Below are positions 19,880-27,774 of a DNA stretch of 64,000 bases, piece by piece (the stretch's first letter is position 1; each line of letters opens with the position of its first letter). Location: NCBI RefSeq assembly GCF_004683865.2, contig NZ_CP038439.1:722501-786500 (forward strand). The letters run 5' to 3'. The notes beneath the pieces are model-generated. The model was given only the letters and a program-made list of their open reading frames with translations, searched no databases and was not told the DNA's origin. The translations under genes and the position numbers were made by a program. The stretch comes from Paracoccus liaowanqingii (GTDB taxonomy: Bacteria > Pseudomonadota > Alphaproteobacteria > Rhodobacterales > Rhodobacteraceae).

Positions 19880-20974
19880 ATGTGCAGTCAGGGCGCAGGA
19901 ACGGGCGAGCAATCTATGATGAGGGCGCCAGAATATAGCGAGATCATGATGCAAACATGCGATCAGCCAAAGAAAGGGTTGAACAGGATAGGGATACCCG
20001 CTGCGGCACCGTTTCTGTATGGCACGATCCACGATTTGCTGGCGGCAAGGATCACGAGCGGCGAACTGCCTGCAGGTACGGTGCTCAAGGAGACGAGCCT
20101 GTCTCATCAACTTGGAATCAGCCGCGCGCCGGTGCGTCGTGCGCTTGGTCTGTTGGTAGAACGCGGCCTGATCACCCCTGCTCGTGGGCAGGGCTATGTG
20201 GTCAGCGGGCGCGCCGATGCGCAGGTGGTGATTTCGCCGCGCAGATTGCAGCAGATCCTGAACCGCGAGCCCGGCGACATCGACCGTTCGGCCGCTTGGG
20301 AGCGCATTCTCGCCGAGGTCGTGGATGAAGTGACCGCTTGTATGCCGTTCGGCACGTTCCGCATTCAAGAAGCCGAACTAGGCGATTATCACGCTGTGAG
20401 CCGCACTGTTGCGCGCGATGTGCTTTGGCGGCTCATGGATCAACGCCTGATCGAGAAGGACCGCAAGTCGCACTGGATAGTGGGACAGATGACAGCGCGT
20501 GACCTACACGAGACAATCGAGATGCGGACGCTCCTTGAGCCCGCTGCTCTTGCGAATGTGGGTAAAGGTCTGTCCCAAGCTTGGATCGTCGGTATCGCTC
20601 AGCGTGTGGAGAAGGCAATCGCCACGTTTCCTGCCTGCGGGTCCGCCGAGCTGGATGGTATTGAACAGGCTATGTTTCGCACGATGTATGACGGGCAGCG
20701 CAATTCGCGGCTGCTGGGGTCGATTCAGCGCAACCAGATTTCGCTTCTGGTGCCCAAGCTCTTTCGCCAGCATTTTTCCATACGCGACGACTTGCCTGGA
20801 TTGTACGATCATGCGGCCATCCTGAATTCTCTGTTGCATGGCGATATCAAAGCCGCGTGTGCGCGGTTATGTTCTCATTTGCAGCGGACGGAGGCTCTGA
20901 CCCTTGCCCGGCTGAGGGTCCTCTCGCAATTACCGCTGCCAGACCATGCACCATATATGACAGCGATCCACTGA
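19880..20974 (+). CDS. GntR/FCD-type transcriptional regulator with two winged-helix domains
   Basis: A 364-residue regulator. The first wHTH spans about 45-110 (ETSLSHQLGISRAPVRRALGLLVERGLIT, then a GQGYVV wing). A second, weaker wHTH-like unit follows at about 140-203 (YHAVSRTVARDVLWRLMDQRLIEKD then SHWIV). Residues from about 205 look like an FCD-type helical ligand domain (DLHETIEMRTLLEPAAL). Several in-frame ATGs (19880, 19916, 19946) lack a good SD, so the start is uncertain by up to 22 residues. It is divergent from the importer operon and 9 bases before the signal-less binding-protein paralogue, so it likely controls this catabolic region. Confidence 0.85.
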   Translation: MCSQGAGTGEQSMMRAPEYSEIMMQTCDQPKKGLNRIGIPAAAPFLYGTIHDLLAARITSGELPAGTVLKETSLSHQLGISRAPVRRALGLLVERGLITPARGQGYVVSGRADAQVVISPRRLQQILNREPGDIDRSAAWERILAEVVDEVTACMPFGTFRIQEAELGDYHAVSRTVARDVLWRLMDQRLIEKDRKSHWIVGQMTARDLHETIEMRTLLEPAALANVGKGLSQAWIVGIAQRVEKAIATFPACGSAELDGIEQAMFRTMYDGQRNSRLLGSIQRNQISLLVPKLFRQHFSIRDDLPGLYDHAAILNSLLHGDIKAACARLCSHLQRTEALTLARLRVLSQLPLPDHAPYMTAIH

Positions 20975-20983
20975 AGGTTTTTC

Positions 20984-22156
20984 ATGACTGAACCTATACT
21001 TAGGGTCATAGGCACCTCAACAACTCTCACCCCAGAAATCTGCCGACGCGCGCGCACCGACTTAGGATTTTCAATCTCGTTTGAAGCACTTGACGGTGTG
21101 GACTGCTTGCGCCGGGGCGTCATGGCACCCGAGAGTTATGACATCTACGACCAGTGGTTCCATTCTGTTGATCTTCTGTGGACCGCCGGCTCCATCCGTC
21201 CAATCGACACTGCACTTATCCGGCGCTGGTCCCAAGTCGTGCCCGCCGGCTCGGTTGAAGTGGCTTGGCGCGGGTCGGGCAGCCGGCCGGGGAATGTTCT
21301 GTATGTTCAGCCTGATGGCACTCTTGCAGGGGCGGCTAGTGAGTCATGCCCGCCGCAAATTTCCATGCTGCCGACGGTCTACAATGCAGACAGCTTTGCA
21401 TATACTTCCGAGGTAGCACGACATTATGGAGAGAACCGCCAAGAAAGCTGGGCTTGGCTACTCGACAGTGCGTGGCATGGACGTTGCCTGCTGAGTGCCG
21501 ATCCAGCAGGAAGCGCGGTTGAGCTTGCCATCGCAGCGCGTGCCGCCGGTGTGCTTTCTGCAGCGGATCCGGGCAATCTTTCCATTGAGGAGATCGACGA
21601 ACTTTTTGCCTTTCTCATGTCGCACCGCCGAACCGGGCATTTTGGCCGTTGCTGGAACACGATGGAAGAGTCGGTCCGCGGTATGTCTAGCTCGACTGCC
21701 GCCATTGGCTCGCTTTGGTCGCCGGGCTATTACCTATTGCGCGCGGAGGGGAAAGATTTGATCTATGCCAATCCGGTCGAAGGCGCGCGCGGGTGGCATT
21801 CCGGGAACTGCATCTCCTCAACGGTAGAGGGAGAGGTGCTTGAAATGGCCTATGCATACCTCAACTGGTGGCTGGACGGAGAGCCGGGTGCGATTATGGC
21901 CCGGCGCGGCTATTATACCTCGGTCGCCGGGCCGCTACGTGACACGCTGAGCTCTGCCGAGTGGGCGTATTGGTATGCAGGCGAGCCTGCGGAAGAAGAT
22001 TTGCCAGGACCTGATGGACGCATTGTCGCCCAACAGGGCGAACAACGCGCCGGCGGCAGTTATCGTGATCGGATGGAGCGAATTGCGTTCTGGTCGACGA
22101 TCATGCCGGAGAACAACTACTTAATCCGACGCTGGCGAGAATTTATCATCTCCTGA
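20984..22156 (+). CDS. signal-less paralogue of the ABC solute-binding protein (cytosolic ligand binder?)
   Basis: A 390-residue protein clearly related to the binding protein at 18378-19670. Shared strands include LPTVYNADS, ARRGYYTSV, EWAYWYAGEPA and AFWSTIMPENNYLIRRWREFI. It starts directly at the mature fold (MTEPILRVIGTSTT), with no Sec or Tat signal, so it should stay in the cytoplasm. It begins 9 bases after the GntR regulator gene and is probably co-transcribed with it. A transport role is unlikely without export. A cytosolic ligand sensor or buffer acting with the regulator is the best guess, though unproven. Loss of the signal by recent deletion seems unlikely, because the coupling to the regulator is tight. 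Confidence 0.85.
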   Translation: MTEPILRVIGTSTTLTPEICRRARTDLGFSISFEALDGVDCLRRGVMAPESYDIYDQWFHSVDLLWTAGSIRPIDTALIRRWSQVVPAGSVEVAWRGSGSRPGNVLYVQPDGTLAGAASESCPPQISMLPTVYNADSFAYTSEVARHYGENRQESWAWLLDSAWHGRCLLSADPAGSAVELAIAARAAGVLSAADPGNLSIEEIDELFAFLMSHRRTGHFGRCWNTMEESVRGMSSSTAAIGSLWSPGYYLLRAEGKDLIYANPVEGARGWHSGNCISSTVEGEVLEMAYAYLNWWLDGEPGAIMARRGYYTSVAGPLRDTLSSAEWAYWYAGEPAEEDLPGPDGRIVAQQGEQRAGGSYRDRMERIAFWSTIMPENNYLIRRWREFIIS

Positions 22157-22366
22157 CAAACGCACGCTGCCGAGCAGTGGCAGGGATTGAAAGCCGAGGC
22201 CCGCACGCTCCCGAGGCAGACAGCCGCCCGTCTTCTGATCGTCCGCTGCCGGTTTGGCTGGCGATGGGCCAGCTTTCGTCTCTGGCGACCTTGCATGACC
22301 GGCCGCAGCGCCGTCTGATGGCGGACGCCTGCTTCCAAGCACCCATGACGACAGAAAGCCGATGAC

Positions 22367-23941
22367 ATGACAAATTTCTCCCGAACGCAGCGTATCCGCA
22401 AAGACGTCGTGTGGACCGATGGGGGTGTTGTTGCCTGCCAGCACCGCAAGGCTGCCGAGGTCGGGGCGGCGGTACTGGCCTCGGGGGGCGATGCCATAGA
22501 TGCGGCGGTCGCGACCTCGTTTGCGGTGGGGGTGGTCGAGCCGTGGATGTCGGGACCGATGGGCGGCGGCATGATGACCCTGTGGCGTGCGGGCGAGGCG
22601 CGGGCCGAAACCATCGAGTTCGGCATGCGTTCCCCCGCCGCGCTGGACGTCGCCGACTACCCGCTGGAGCCGGGGCGGCAGGCGGCGGATCTGTTCCCGT
22701 GGACGCGGGTCCGGGACGACCGCAACATCTTTGGCGCGACCTCTGTCGCGGTGCCAGGCACGGTGGCGGGGATGGCGCTGGCGCATGAGCGCTATGGCAC
22801 GAAGGACTGGGCCGATCTGCTGGCTCCCGCCGTGGCGCTGGCCGAGGAAGGGATGCAGCTCGACTGGTACTCATCGCTGCTGATCGCCTCGGCGGCGCGC
22901 CAGCTGGCGCAGGATCCGGATGCGGCAGCGATGTTTCTGGCGGATGGGCAATGGCCCGATATCGCGGGCTGGACCACGGCGGCCACCGCCCGGCTGGACC
23001 AGCGCACCCATGCCGCCACCCTGCGTCGTCTTGCCGACCACGGCGCGCAGGACTTCTACGACGGCGCCATCGCGGGCATGCTGGTCGAGGATGTCGGGGC
23101 CAAGGGGGGCTGCCTGTCGCTGGACGATCTGCGGGCCTATCGGGCGCTGGCCACGACGCCCCGCACCATCCGCTACCGCGACGCGGTGATCCATGCGCCC
23201 TCGGGCCTGTCCGCCGGGGCGGAGCTGGTGAAGACCCTGCAGCAGATGGAGGTCGCCTTCCTGCCGGGCGAGGCGCCCTCGGCGGCCAGCTACGGCGCGC
23301 TGGCCTCAGGGCTGGGCGCAGCTTATCGCGACCGGCTGGCCCAGGGGGGCGATACCGGCGAAAGCCCGCGCGCCCCGGCCTGCACCACCAGCTTCAGCGT
23401 GGTGGACCGGCACGGCAACATGGTGAACGTGACGCAGACGCTGCTGTCGATGTTCGGCAGCCATGTCGTCTCGCCGCAGACCGGGATGCTGCTGAACAAC
23501 GGCATCATGTGGTTCGACCCCGAGCCCGGCAAGCCCAACTCCCTCGCGCCGGGCAAGCGCTGCCTGATGAATGTCTGCCCGACCGTGGGGCAGGTGGGCG
23601 ACCGGATGTTCGCCATCGGCGCCTCGGGCGGGCGCAAGATCCTGCCGGCGGTGGCCAATCTGGTCAGCTTCATGGTGGATTTCGGCATGGATCTGGAGGC
23701 CGCGTTCCACACCCCCCGCATCGACGCCTCCGGCGCCACAGGCACCGTGATGGACGAGGATCTGCCGCCCGACGTGGCCGAGGCGCTGGCGGCCCTCGGT
23801 CCCGTGACGACCGCGAAACGCACCGTCCACCCCTATGCCTTTGCCGTGCCTGCAGGCGTCATGCGCGAAGCGGGTCGTAACTGCGGCGCGACCGAGATCA
23901 TGAGCCCTTGGGGGGATGCGGTTCACGAAGGCGAGGTGTGA
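22367..23941 (+). CDS. gamma-glutamyltransferase family protein (Ntn hydrolase), cytoplasmic
   Basis: A 524-residue Ntn hydrolase of the gamma-glutamyltranspeptidase family, made as a precursor that cleaves itself before the catalytic Thr340 in ACTTSFSVVD. It also has the family's small-subunit features: QTLLSMFGS, a LNNGIMWFDP strand and the glycine loop GASGGRK. The substrate-binding large-subunit part includes GGNA-like GGDAIDAAVA near the start. No signal peptide is present, unlike periplasmic GGT, so it acts inside the cell. Its GC content is distinctly higher than its neighbours', suggesting separate acquisition. It probably transfers or removes a gamma-glutamyl or amide-linked group within this nitrogen-compound region. 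Confidence 0.9.
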   Translation: MTNFSRTQRIRKDVVWTDGGVVACQHRKAAEVGAAVLASGGDAIDAAVATSFAVGVVEPWMSGPMGGGMMTLWRAGEARAETIEFGMRSPAALDVADYPLEPGRQAADLFPWTRVRDDRNIFGATSVAVPGTVAGMALAHERYGTKDWADLLAPAVALAEEGMQLDWYSSLLIASAARQLAQDPDAAAMFLADGQWPDIAGWTTAATARLDQRTHAATLRRLADHGAQDFYDGAIAGMLVEDVGAKGGCLSLDDLRAYRALATTPRTIRYRDAVIHAPSGLSAGAELVKTLQQMEVAFLPGEAPSAASYGALASGLGAAYRDRLAQGGDTGESPRAPACTTSFSVVDRHGNMVNVTQTLLSMFGSHVVSPQTGMLLNNGIMWFDPEPGKPNSLAPGKRCLMNVCPTVGQVGDRMFAIGASGGRKILPAVANLVSFMVDFGMDLEAAFHTPRIDASGATGTVMDEDLPPDVAEALAALGPVTTAKRTVHPYAFAVPAGVMREAGRNCGATEIMSPWGDAVHEGEV

Positions 23942-23959
23942 TCGGGTGCTGCCCGGAGG

Positions 23960-24220
23960 CTACTTCAGCGCGTCGCGCAGCCACGACCATACCACCGTTG
24001 CCATGACGGCCGGCTTCTTCATCAAGTGAAACGGGATCGGCTGCGGTGCGGTGCCCGAGGCCCAATCCGCCAGCACTTTTCCCATGACCAAGGCCATGGC
24101 GACGCCGCGTCCGTTGCAGCCCATTGCTACCATGACATTCGGGGAGACCTGATTGAGATGCAGATAGCGTTCCGCCGTCATGGCGAAGAAGCCCCCCAAG
24201 GAAAACGCCACGGCACCTCC
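23960..24220 (-). pseudogene. C-terminal fragment of a DAO-type FAD-dependent oxidoreductase
   Basis: About 85 codons match the end of DadA/PuuB-like flavoproteins: SLGGFFAMTAERYLHLNQVSPNVMV followed by AMGCNGRGVAMALVMGKVLADW, the FAD-binding C-terminal strand-helix. Upstream sequence does not continue the protein, so the FAD-binding N-terminus and middle are gone. It is convergent with the gamma-glutamyltransferase. Such oxidases act on gamma-glutamyl-polyamines or D-amino acids, which hints at what the intact region once did. Confidence 0.75.
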
Positions 24221-24610
24221 GGCGGCAGCCCGCAAAGCGTGAGGGACATCTTGCGCAGGTCGCCCTCTGAGCCTCTGTGACTTTGGCAAAATAGGCGCCC
24301 GCCCATCCATGACACGACGACCCTTCTGATCCTTGCACCCCCCTCTACAGCTACGCAACACGGATCGAATCCTTGAATGGATTCCCATCCGGCTCACGGA
24401 GACCAATTCTTTGGTGTGATATCAAAGGAAATAAGTTGACGTGGTTCTTAAACCGCAGATTCTCGGGCGCAGGCATTTGTCGGGCGGAGGGGCGCGACAT
24501 TGTCCAAGTTATCTGCAGCGGCAGACTGGCCAACGGCTCGAGGAAAATGTGCCAGGTCAGGAAGCCCTGCGAAATCTGATCCGAACGAATTTCACCAGGG
24601 AGGAGACACC
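24221..24610. other. 390 bp non-coding junction before the dehydrogenase
   Basis: No supported gene. It separates the oxidoreductase fragment from the dehydrogenase operon, becomes AT-richer around 24410-24450, and must contain the promoter of the dehydrogenase-cytochrome pair. Confidence 0.45.
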
Positions 24611-25960
24611 ATGCAGCGTGCGTCCATGATTGGCTTGCTCGTGACGACGGCTCTTGCGACACCAACACTTGCCCAAGACAACTTGGAGACGCTGCAGGGG
24701 ATGCAGCGCACCGACGCGACATTCACCCGGATTGACCAGACGGGCCCGACTGCCGATGCGTTGCAAGCGATCGTGCCCCATATCAACGTGCCCAGCGGTT
24801 TTGAAGCCAGTCTTTATGCCGTCGTCCCCGATGCCCGGTCGATGGCTGTCGCCCCCCAGGGCACTGTCGTCTTCGTGGGCACCCGAAAGGACAAGGTCTG
24901 GTCTGTCGTGGATCGTGACCGCAACCGCGTGGCCGACGAGGTCATGGACTTTGCACCCTCGCTGACCTTCGACGTTCCGAACGGTCCCTGCTTTTCACCT
25001 GACGGTTTCCTCTACATTGCCGAACGCAACCGGGTTTTGAGCTTCCCGGCTGCTGAATTCTTTTTTGAAGGCCCGGACCCTGCCGTTAGCACTGTGATCG
25101 CGCAGGGTGAACTTATCCCTAAGGAGGAGGAAAGCTTCAACCACACCGCCCGTGTTTGCCGCGTGGGCCCCGATGGGAAGCTATACGTGTCTCTCGGCCA
25201 GCCATACAATGTCCAGCCTCAGGACAAGGTGGCGACGTATGACGAGATCGGGATCGGCGGCATCATCCGTGTAAATGCCGATGGCAGCGGGCGCGAGGTC
25301 TACACGAGGGGTATCCGCAACTCAGTCGGGCATGACTTCAACCCGACCAATGGCGATCTTTGGTTCACGGACAACCAGGTCGACGGCTTGGGCGACGATA
25401 TTCCGCCGGGCGAACTGAACCGGCAGACGGAAGCGGGCCAGCATTTCGGCTTTCCTTGGACAAATGCCTCGTTCGAGATCGAGGACTACAAGGGCGTGGA
25501 GCGCCCCGAGGGTGTGGATTTCAGCGAGCCCCAGGTCGAGATGGACGCCCATGCCGCAGATCTCGGCATGAGCTTCTACCGGGGAAGCAGCTTTCCCGAG
25601 AAGTATAAGGGAGGCATCTTTTCGGCCCAGCACGGCAGCTGGAACCGGACCACCCCCATCGGTGCGCGGGTGATGTTCACTCGCCTCGATGCAGACGGCA
25701 ATGCCGCAGGGACCGAGGTCTTTGCCGATGGCTGGCTGGACGAGGAAACCGGTGAGTACCGGGGTCGTCCCATGGATGTGGCGTTCCTCCGCGACGGCTC
25801 GATGCTGATTTCGGATGACTTCGCGGGGGCGATCTGGCGGATCGCCTATACCGGAGAGGGCTCTGAGCAGGCTGACGCCGGAGCAGACAGCGCCACGTCC
25901 ACCGGTGCCGCACAGGTTGAGGAAGAGGCTGACGAAGGGGCCGCAGCGCCTGCCAACTAA
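24611..25960 (+). CDS. PQQ-dependent sugar dehydrogenase, sorbosone dehydrogenase family
   Basis: A 449-residue exported beta-propeller. A Sec signal (residues 1-21, ending ATPTLAQ) is followed by the propeller, including VPSGFEASLYA, SPDGFLYIAERNRV, NHTARVCRVGPDGKLYV, GIRNSVGHDFNP, GDLWFTDNQVDGLGDD and HGSWNRT. These are signatures of L-sorbosone/aldose dehydrogenases that use PQQ and pass electrons to cytochrome c. The C-terminus ends in an acidic, Ala/Glu-rich tail from about residue 420. The ATG at 24611 has GGGAGGAG 7 bases upstream; an in-frame start 111 bases earlier lacks one. A cytochrome c gene follows 75 bases later. Confidence 0.9.
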   Translation: MQRASMIGLLVTTALATPTLAQDNLETLQGMQRTDATFTRIDQTGPTADALQAIVPHINVPSGFEASLYAVVPDARSMAVAPQGTVVFVGTRKDKVWSVVDRDRNRVADEVMDFAPSLTFDVPNGPCFSPDGFLYIAERNRVLSFPAAEFFFEGPDPAVSTVIAQGELIPKEEESFNHTARVCRVGPDGKLYVSLGQPYNVQPQDKVATYDEIGIGGIIRVNADGSGREVYTRGIRNSVGHDFNPTNGDLWFTDNQVDGLGDDIPPGELNRQTEAGQHFGFPWTNASFEIEDYKGVERPEGVDFSEPQVEMDAHAADLGMSFYRGSSFPEKYKGGIFSAQHGSWNRTTPIGARVMFTRLDADGNAAGTEVFADGWLDEETGEYRGRPMDVAFLRDGSMLISDDFAGAIWRIAYTGEGSEQADAGADSATSTGAAQVEEEADEGAAAPAN

Positions 25961-25987
25961 CGACATCGGGCTGACAGATTGACGTTA

Positions 25988-26013
25988 TCCGGGGCAACTT
26001 TTACTGCCCCGGA
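25988..26013 (+). promoter_or_regulatory. intercistronic stem-loop between dehydrogenase and cytochrome c
   Basis: A perfect 9-bp inverted repeat (tccggggca / tgccccgga) with an 8-base loop and no T-run. It lies in the 75-base gap between the two genes and more likely stabilises or processes the mRNA than terminates it. Confidence 0.6.
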
Positions 26014-26034
26014 CCAAGCCAGGAAAGACATATC

Positions 26035-26385
26035 ATGACGTTACTTCACCGCGCGGCGGCTCTCGTTGCAATGGCCGGCCTCCATGTCGGTCCTGCCTTT
26101 GCGCAAACCGACGATCCTGCTCCGGGCGCGCAGCAGGCGGGTTCCAATCTCACCCAGACATGCCGGGTCTGTCACGGTCTGGACGGGGTGGGCACAAACC
26201 CGATCATTCCGAATATTGGCGGGCAGAGTCCCGAATACCTGTCGAAAGCTCTTCAGGACTATCGTGCGGGCCGACGCGAGGACCCGCAGATGTCCATTAT
26301 CGCAAGCGATCTCAGCGATGATGACATCAGGAATTTGGCCGCATGGTATGCTTCGATCACGGCAACCTACGAAATGCCGAAGTAG
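26035..26385 (+). CDS. small periplasmic c-type cytochrome
   Basis: A 116-residue class I cytochrome c. It has a Sec signal (to AFAQ, residue 24), the heme motif C43-R-V-C46-H47, and a likely distal Met86 in the REDPQMS segment. The NIGGQSPEYLSKALQDYRAGRR segment is typical of cytochrome c553/cyt_c subunits of sugar and alcohol dehydrogenases. Its place directly after the PQQ-type dehydrogenase makes it the probable electron acceptor. Confidence 0.92.
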   Translation: MTLLHRAAALVAMAGLHVGPAFAQTDDPAPGAQQAGSNLTQTCRVCHGLDGVGTNPIIPNIGGQSPEYLSKALQDYRAGRREDPQMSIIASDLSDDDIRNLAAWYASITATYEMPK

Positions 26386-26760
26386 ACCTTGACGGTGCAT
26401 GACACGATTGCCTCGCGTGATGATCTCACATCAGCCGCGTGGCAATCAAACCGACATGGGTTATTCCGCCCCCGTCCAAGTGGCTGCCCCTTTACTTCTT
26501 AATTCCGCCATCGATGCGATCGACGATGCGCTTTCTGATCCGCCATAAGCATCCGCAGAACCTGCCGTAATCCCCAATCTCATATATGCCCGGTCTGGCC
26601 GCAATGCACAAAAGCCAATACCGTTTATGGCGAGATGATGATTGCGATGCCGTCAAGCGACGGCCCTGTCCAGACTCTTTATTCTGCCCATTAAATACCA
26701 ACTGAAGCATTTAGAAAATTGGATGCCAGGATGGCCTTTGTTAGGCCCCCGATCAAGGGA
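26386..26760. other. 375 bp intergenic between convergent genes, nothing recognised
   Basis: Lies between the cytochrome gene (plus) and the 2-hydroxyacid dehydrogenase (minus). Frames are short and unconvincing, and no tRNA or clear terminator hairpin with a T-run was found. Confidence 0.4.
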
Positions 26761-27723
26761 TCATGCCACGCGATCACCCGGGGCTTGGCCAGCGAAAAAC
26801 GCATCGAGATTATCGAGTGCCCTGAACCCCATGGCATCACGGGTGTCTTCCGTCGCGGACCCGATATGCGGCAGGAGAAAAACGTTAGACATGCCGGCAA
26901 GGGTCGAATTTCCACCCGGCTCCGTCTGGAAGACGTCGAGGCCCGCCGCGAACAGCTTTCCCGATCTCAGCGCCGCGATCAACGCGATTTCATCGATCAG
27001 CGCACCACGTGCCGTGTTCACGACAATTGCCCGGTCCGGCAGCAGAGCCAGAGTGCGGGCGTTCATGACGTTCATGTTTTCTGCCGTCGCCGGACAGTGA
27101 AGGCTCAATACGTCGGAAACAGCGAGCAGGCCGTCGAGGGTTGGGTGATAGACCGCCCTTTTTTCAAGGTGATCGGGCAGCCGACGCCGATTGTGGTAAT
27201 GGATTTCCATACCGAAGCCGCGCGCCCGATCTGCAGTGACCTGACCCACGCGGCCCATTCCCAACACGCCGAACCGACGACCTGTGACCTGTCGACCGAC
27301 CATGAACGAGGGGGACCATGTGGTCCATTGCCCGGAACGAACGAGGGCATCGCCCTCCGCACCCCGCCTGGCCGCCCCCAACATGCACAGGATCGCAATT
27401 TCAGCCGTGGCGTCCGAGAGCACGTCCGGGGTGTTCGTCACCACGATCCCAGCCGCTTTGGCCGCATCCAGATCGACATGGTCGGTTCCAACGGAATGGT
27501 TCGCGATGATCTTAAGCCGGGGACCGATGGCGCGGATGACTGCGGCATCGAAACGCTCGGAATGGCAGGGCAGCACCGCATCAACGCCCTGGCAGGCCAA
27601 GATAAGATCCTCTTCAGAAAAGACGTCGTCGTCCACGTTGAAGACGACATCGTAGTCATGCGAGGCCCGCTTTTCGACAACCGTGCGAAGCTTGCGCGTG
27701 ATCAAGAGTCTGGGTTTGGCCAT
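26761..27723 (-). CDS. D-2-hydroxyacid dehydrogenase (glycerate/hydroxypyruvate reductase-like)
   Basis: A 320-residue NAD(P)-dependent D-2-hydroxyacid dehydrogenase. The cofactor loop is GVLGMGRVGQ. The catalytic set is Arg in NTARGALID, Glu in FQTEPG and His in LPHIGSAT; substrate-domain NHSVGTDHVDLDAA is also typical. The start at 27723 has AAGGTGA upstream. It reduces a 2-keto acid such as glyoxylate or hydroxypyruvate, or the reverse. It lies 51 bases downstream of the beta-hydroxyacid dehydrogenase gene on the same strand and is probably co-transcribed. Confidence 0.9.
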   Translation of the reverse strand: MAKPRLLITRKLRTVVEKRASHDYDVVFNVDDDVFSEEDLILACQGVDAVLPCHSERFDAAVIRAIGPRLKIIANHSVGTDHVDLDAAKAAGIVVTNTPDVLSDATAEIAILCMLGAARRGAEGDALVRSGQWTTWSPSFMVGRQVTGRRFGVLGMGRVGQVTADRARGFGMEIHYHNRRRLPDHLEKRAVYHPTLDGLLAVSDVLSLHCPATAENMNVMNARTLALLPDRAIVVNTARGALIDEIALIAALRSGKLFAAGLDVFQTEPGGNSTLAGMSNVFLLPHIGSATEDTRDAMGFRALDNLDAFFAGQAPGDRVA

Positions 27724-27774
27724 TGGGTTCACCTTGATATCGACTGCTTATGACTGGCTGAAACGTTTGACTTG

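Noticed and set aside
22951-23880. 309-codon frame inside the gamma-glutamyltransferase gene, and several antisense ones
   Set aside because: Gly/Arg/Ala-rich composition typical of alternate frames in very high-GC coding DNA.
25988-26013. Rho-independent terminator after the dehydrogenase gene
   Set aside because: No T-run follows the stem and a functionally linked gene lies directly downstream.
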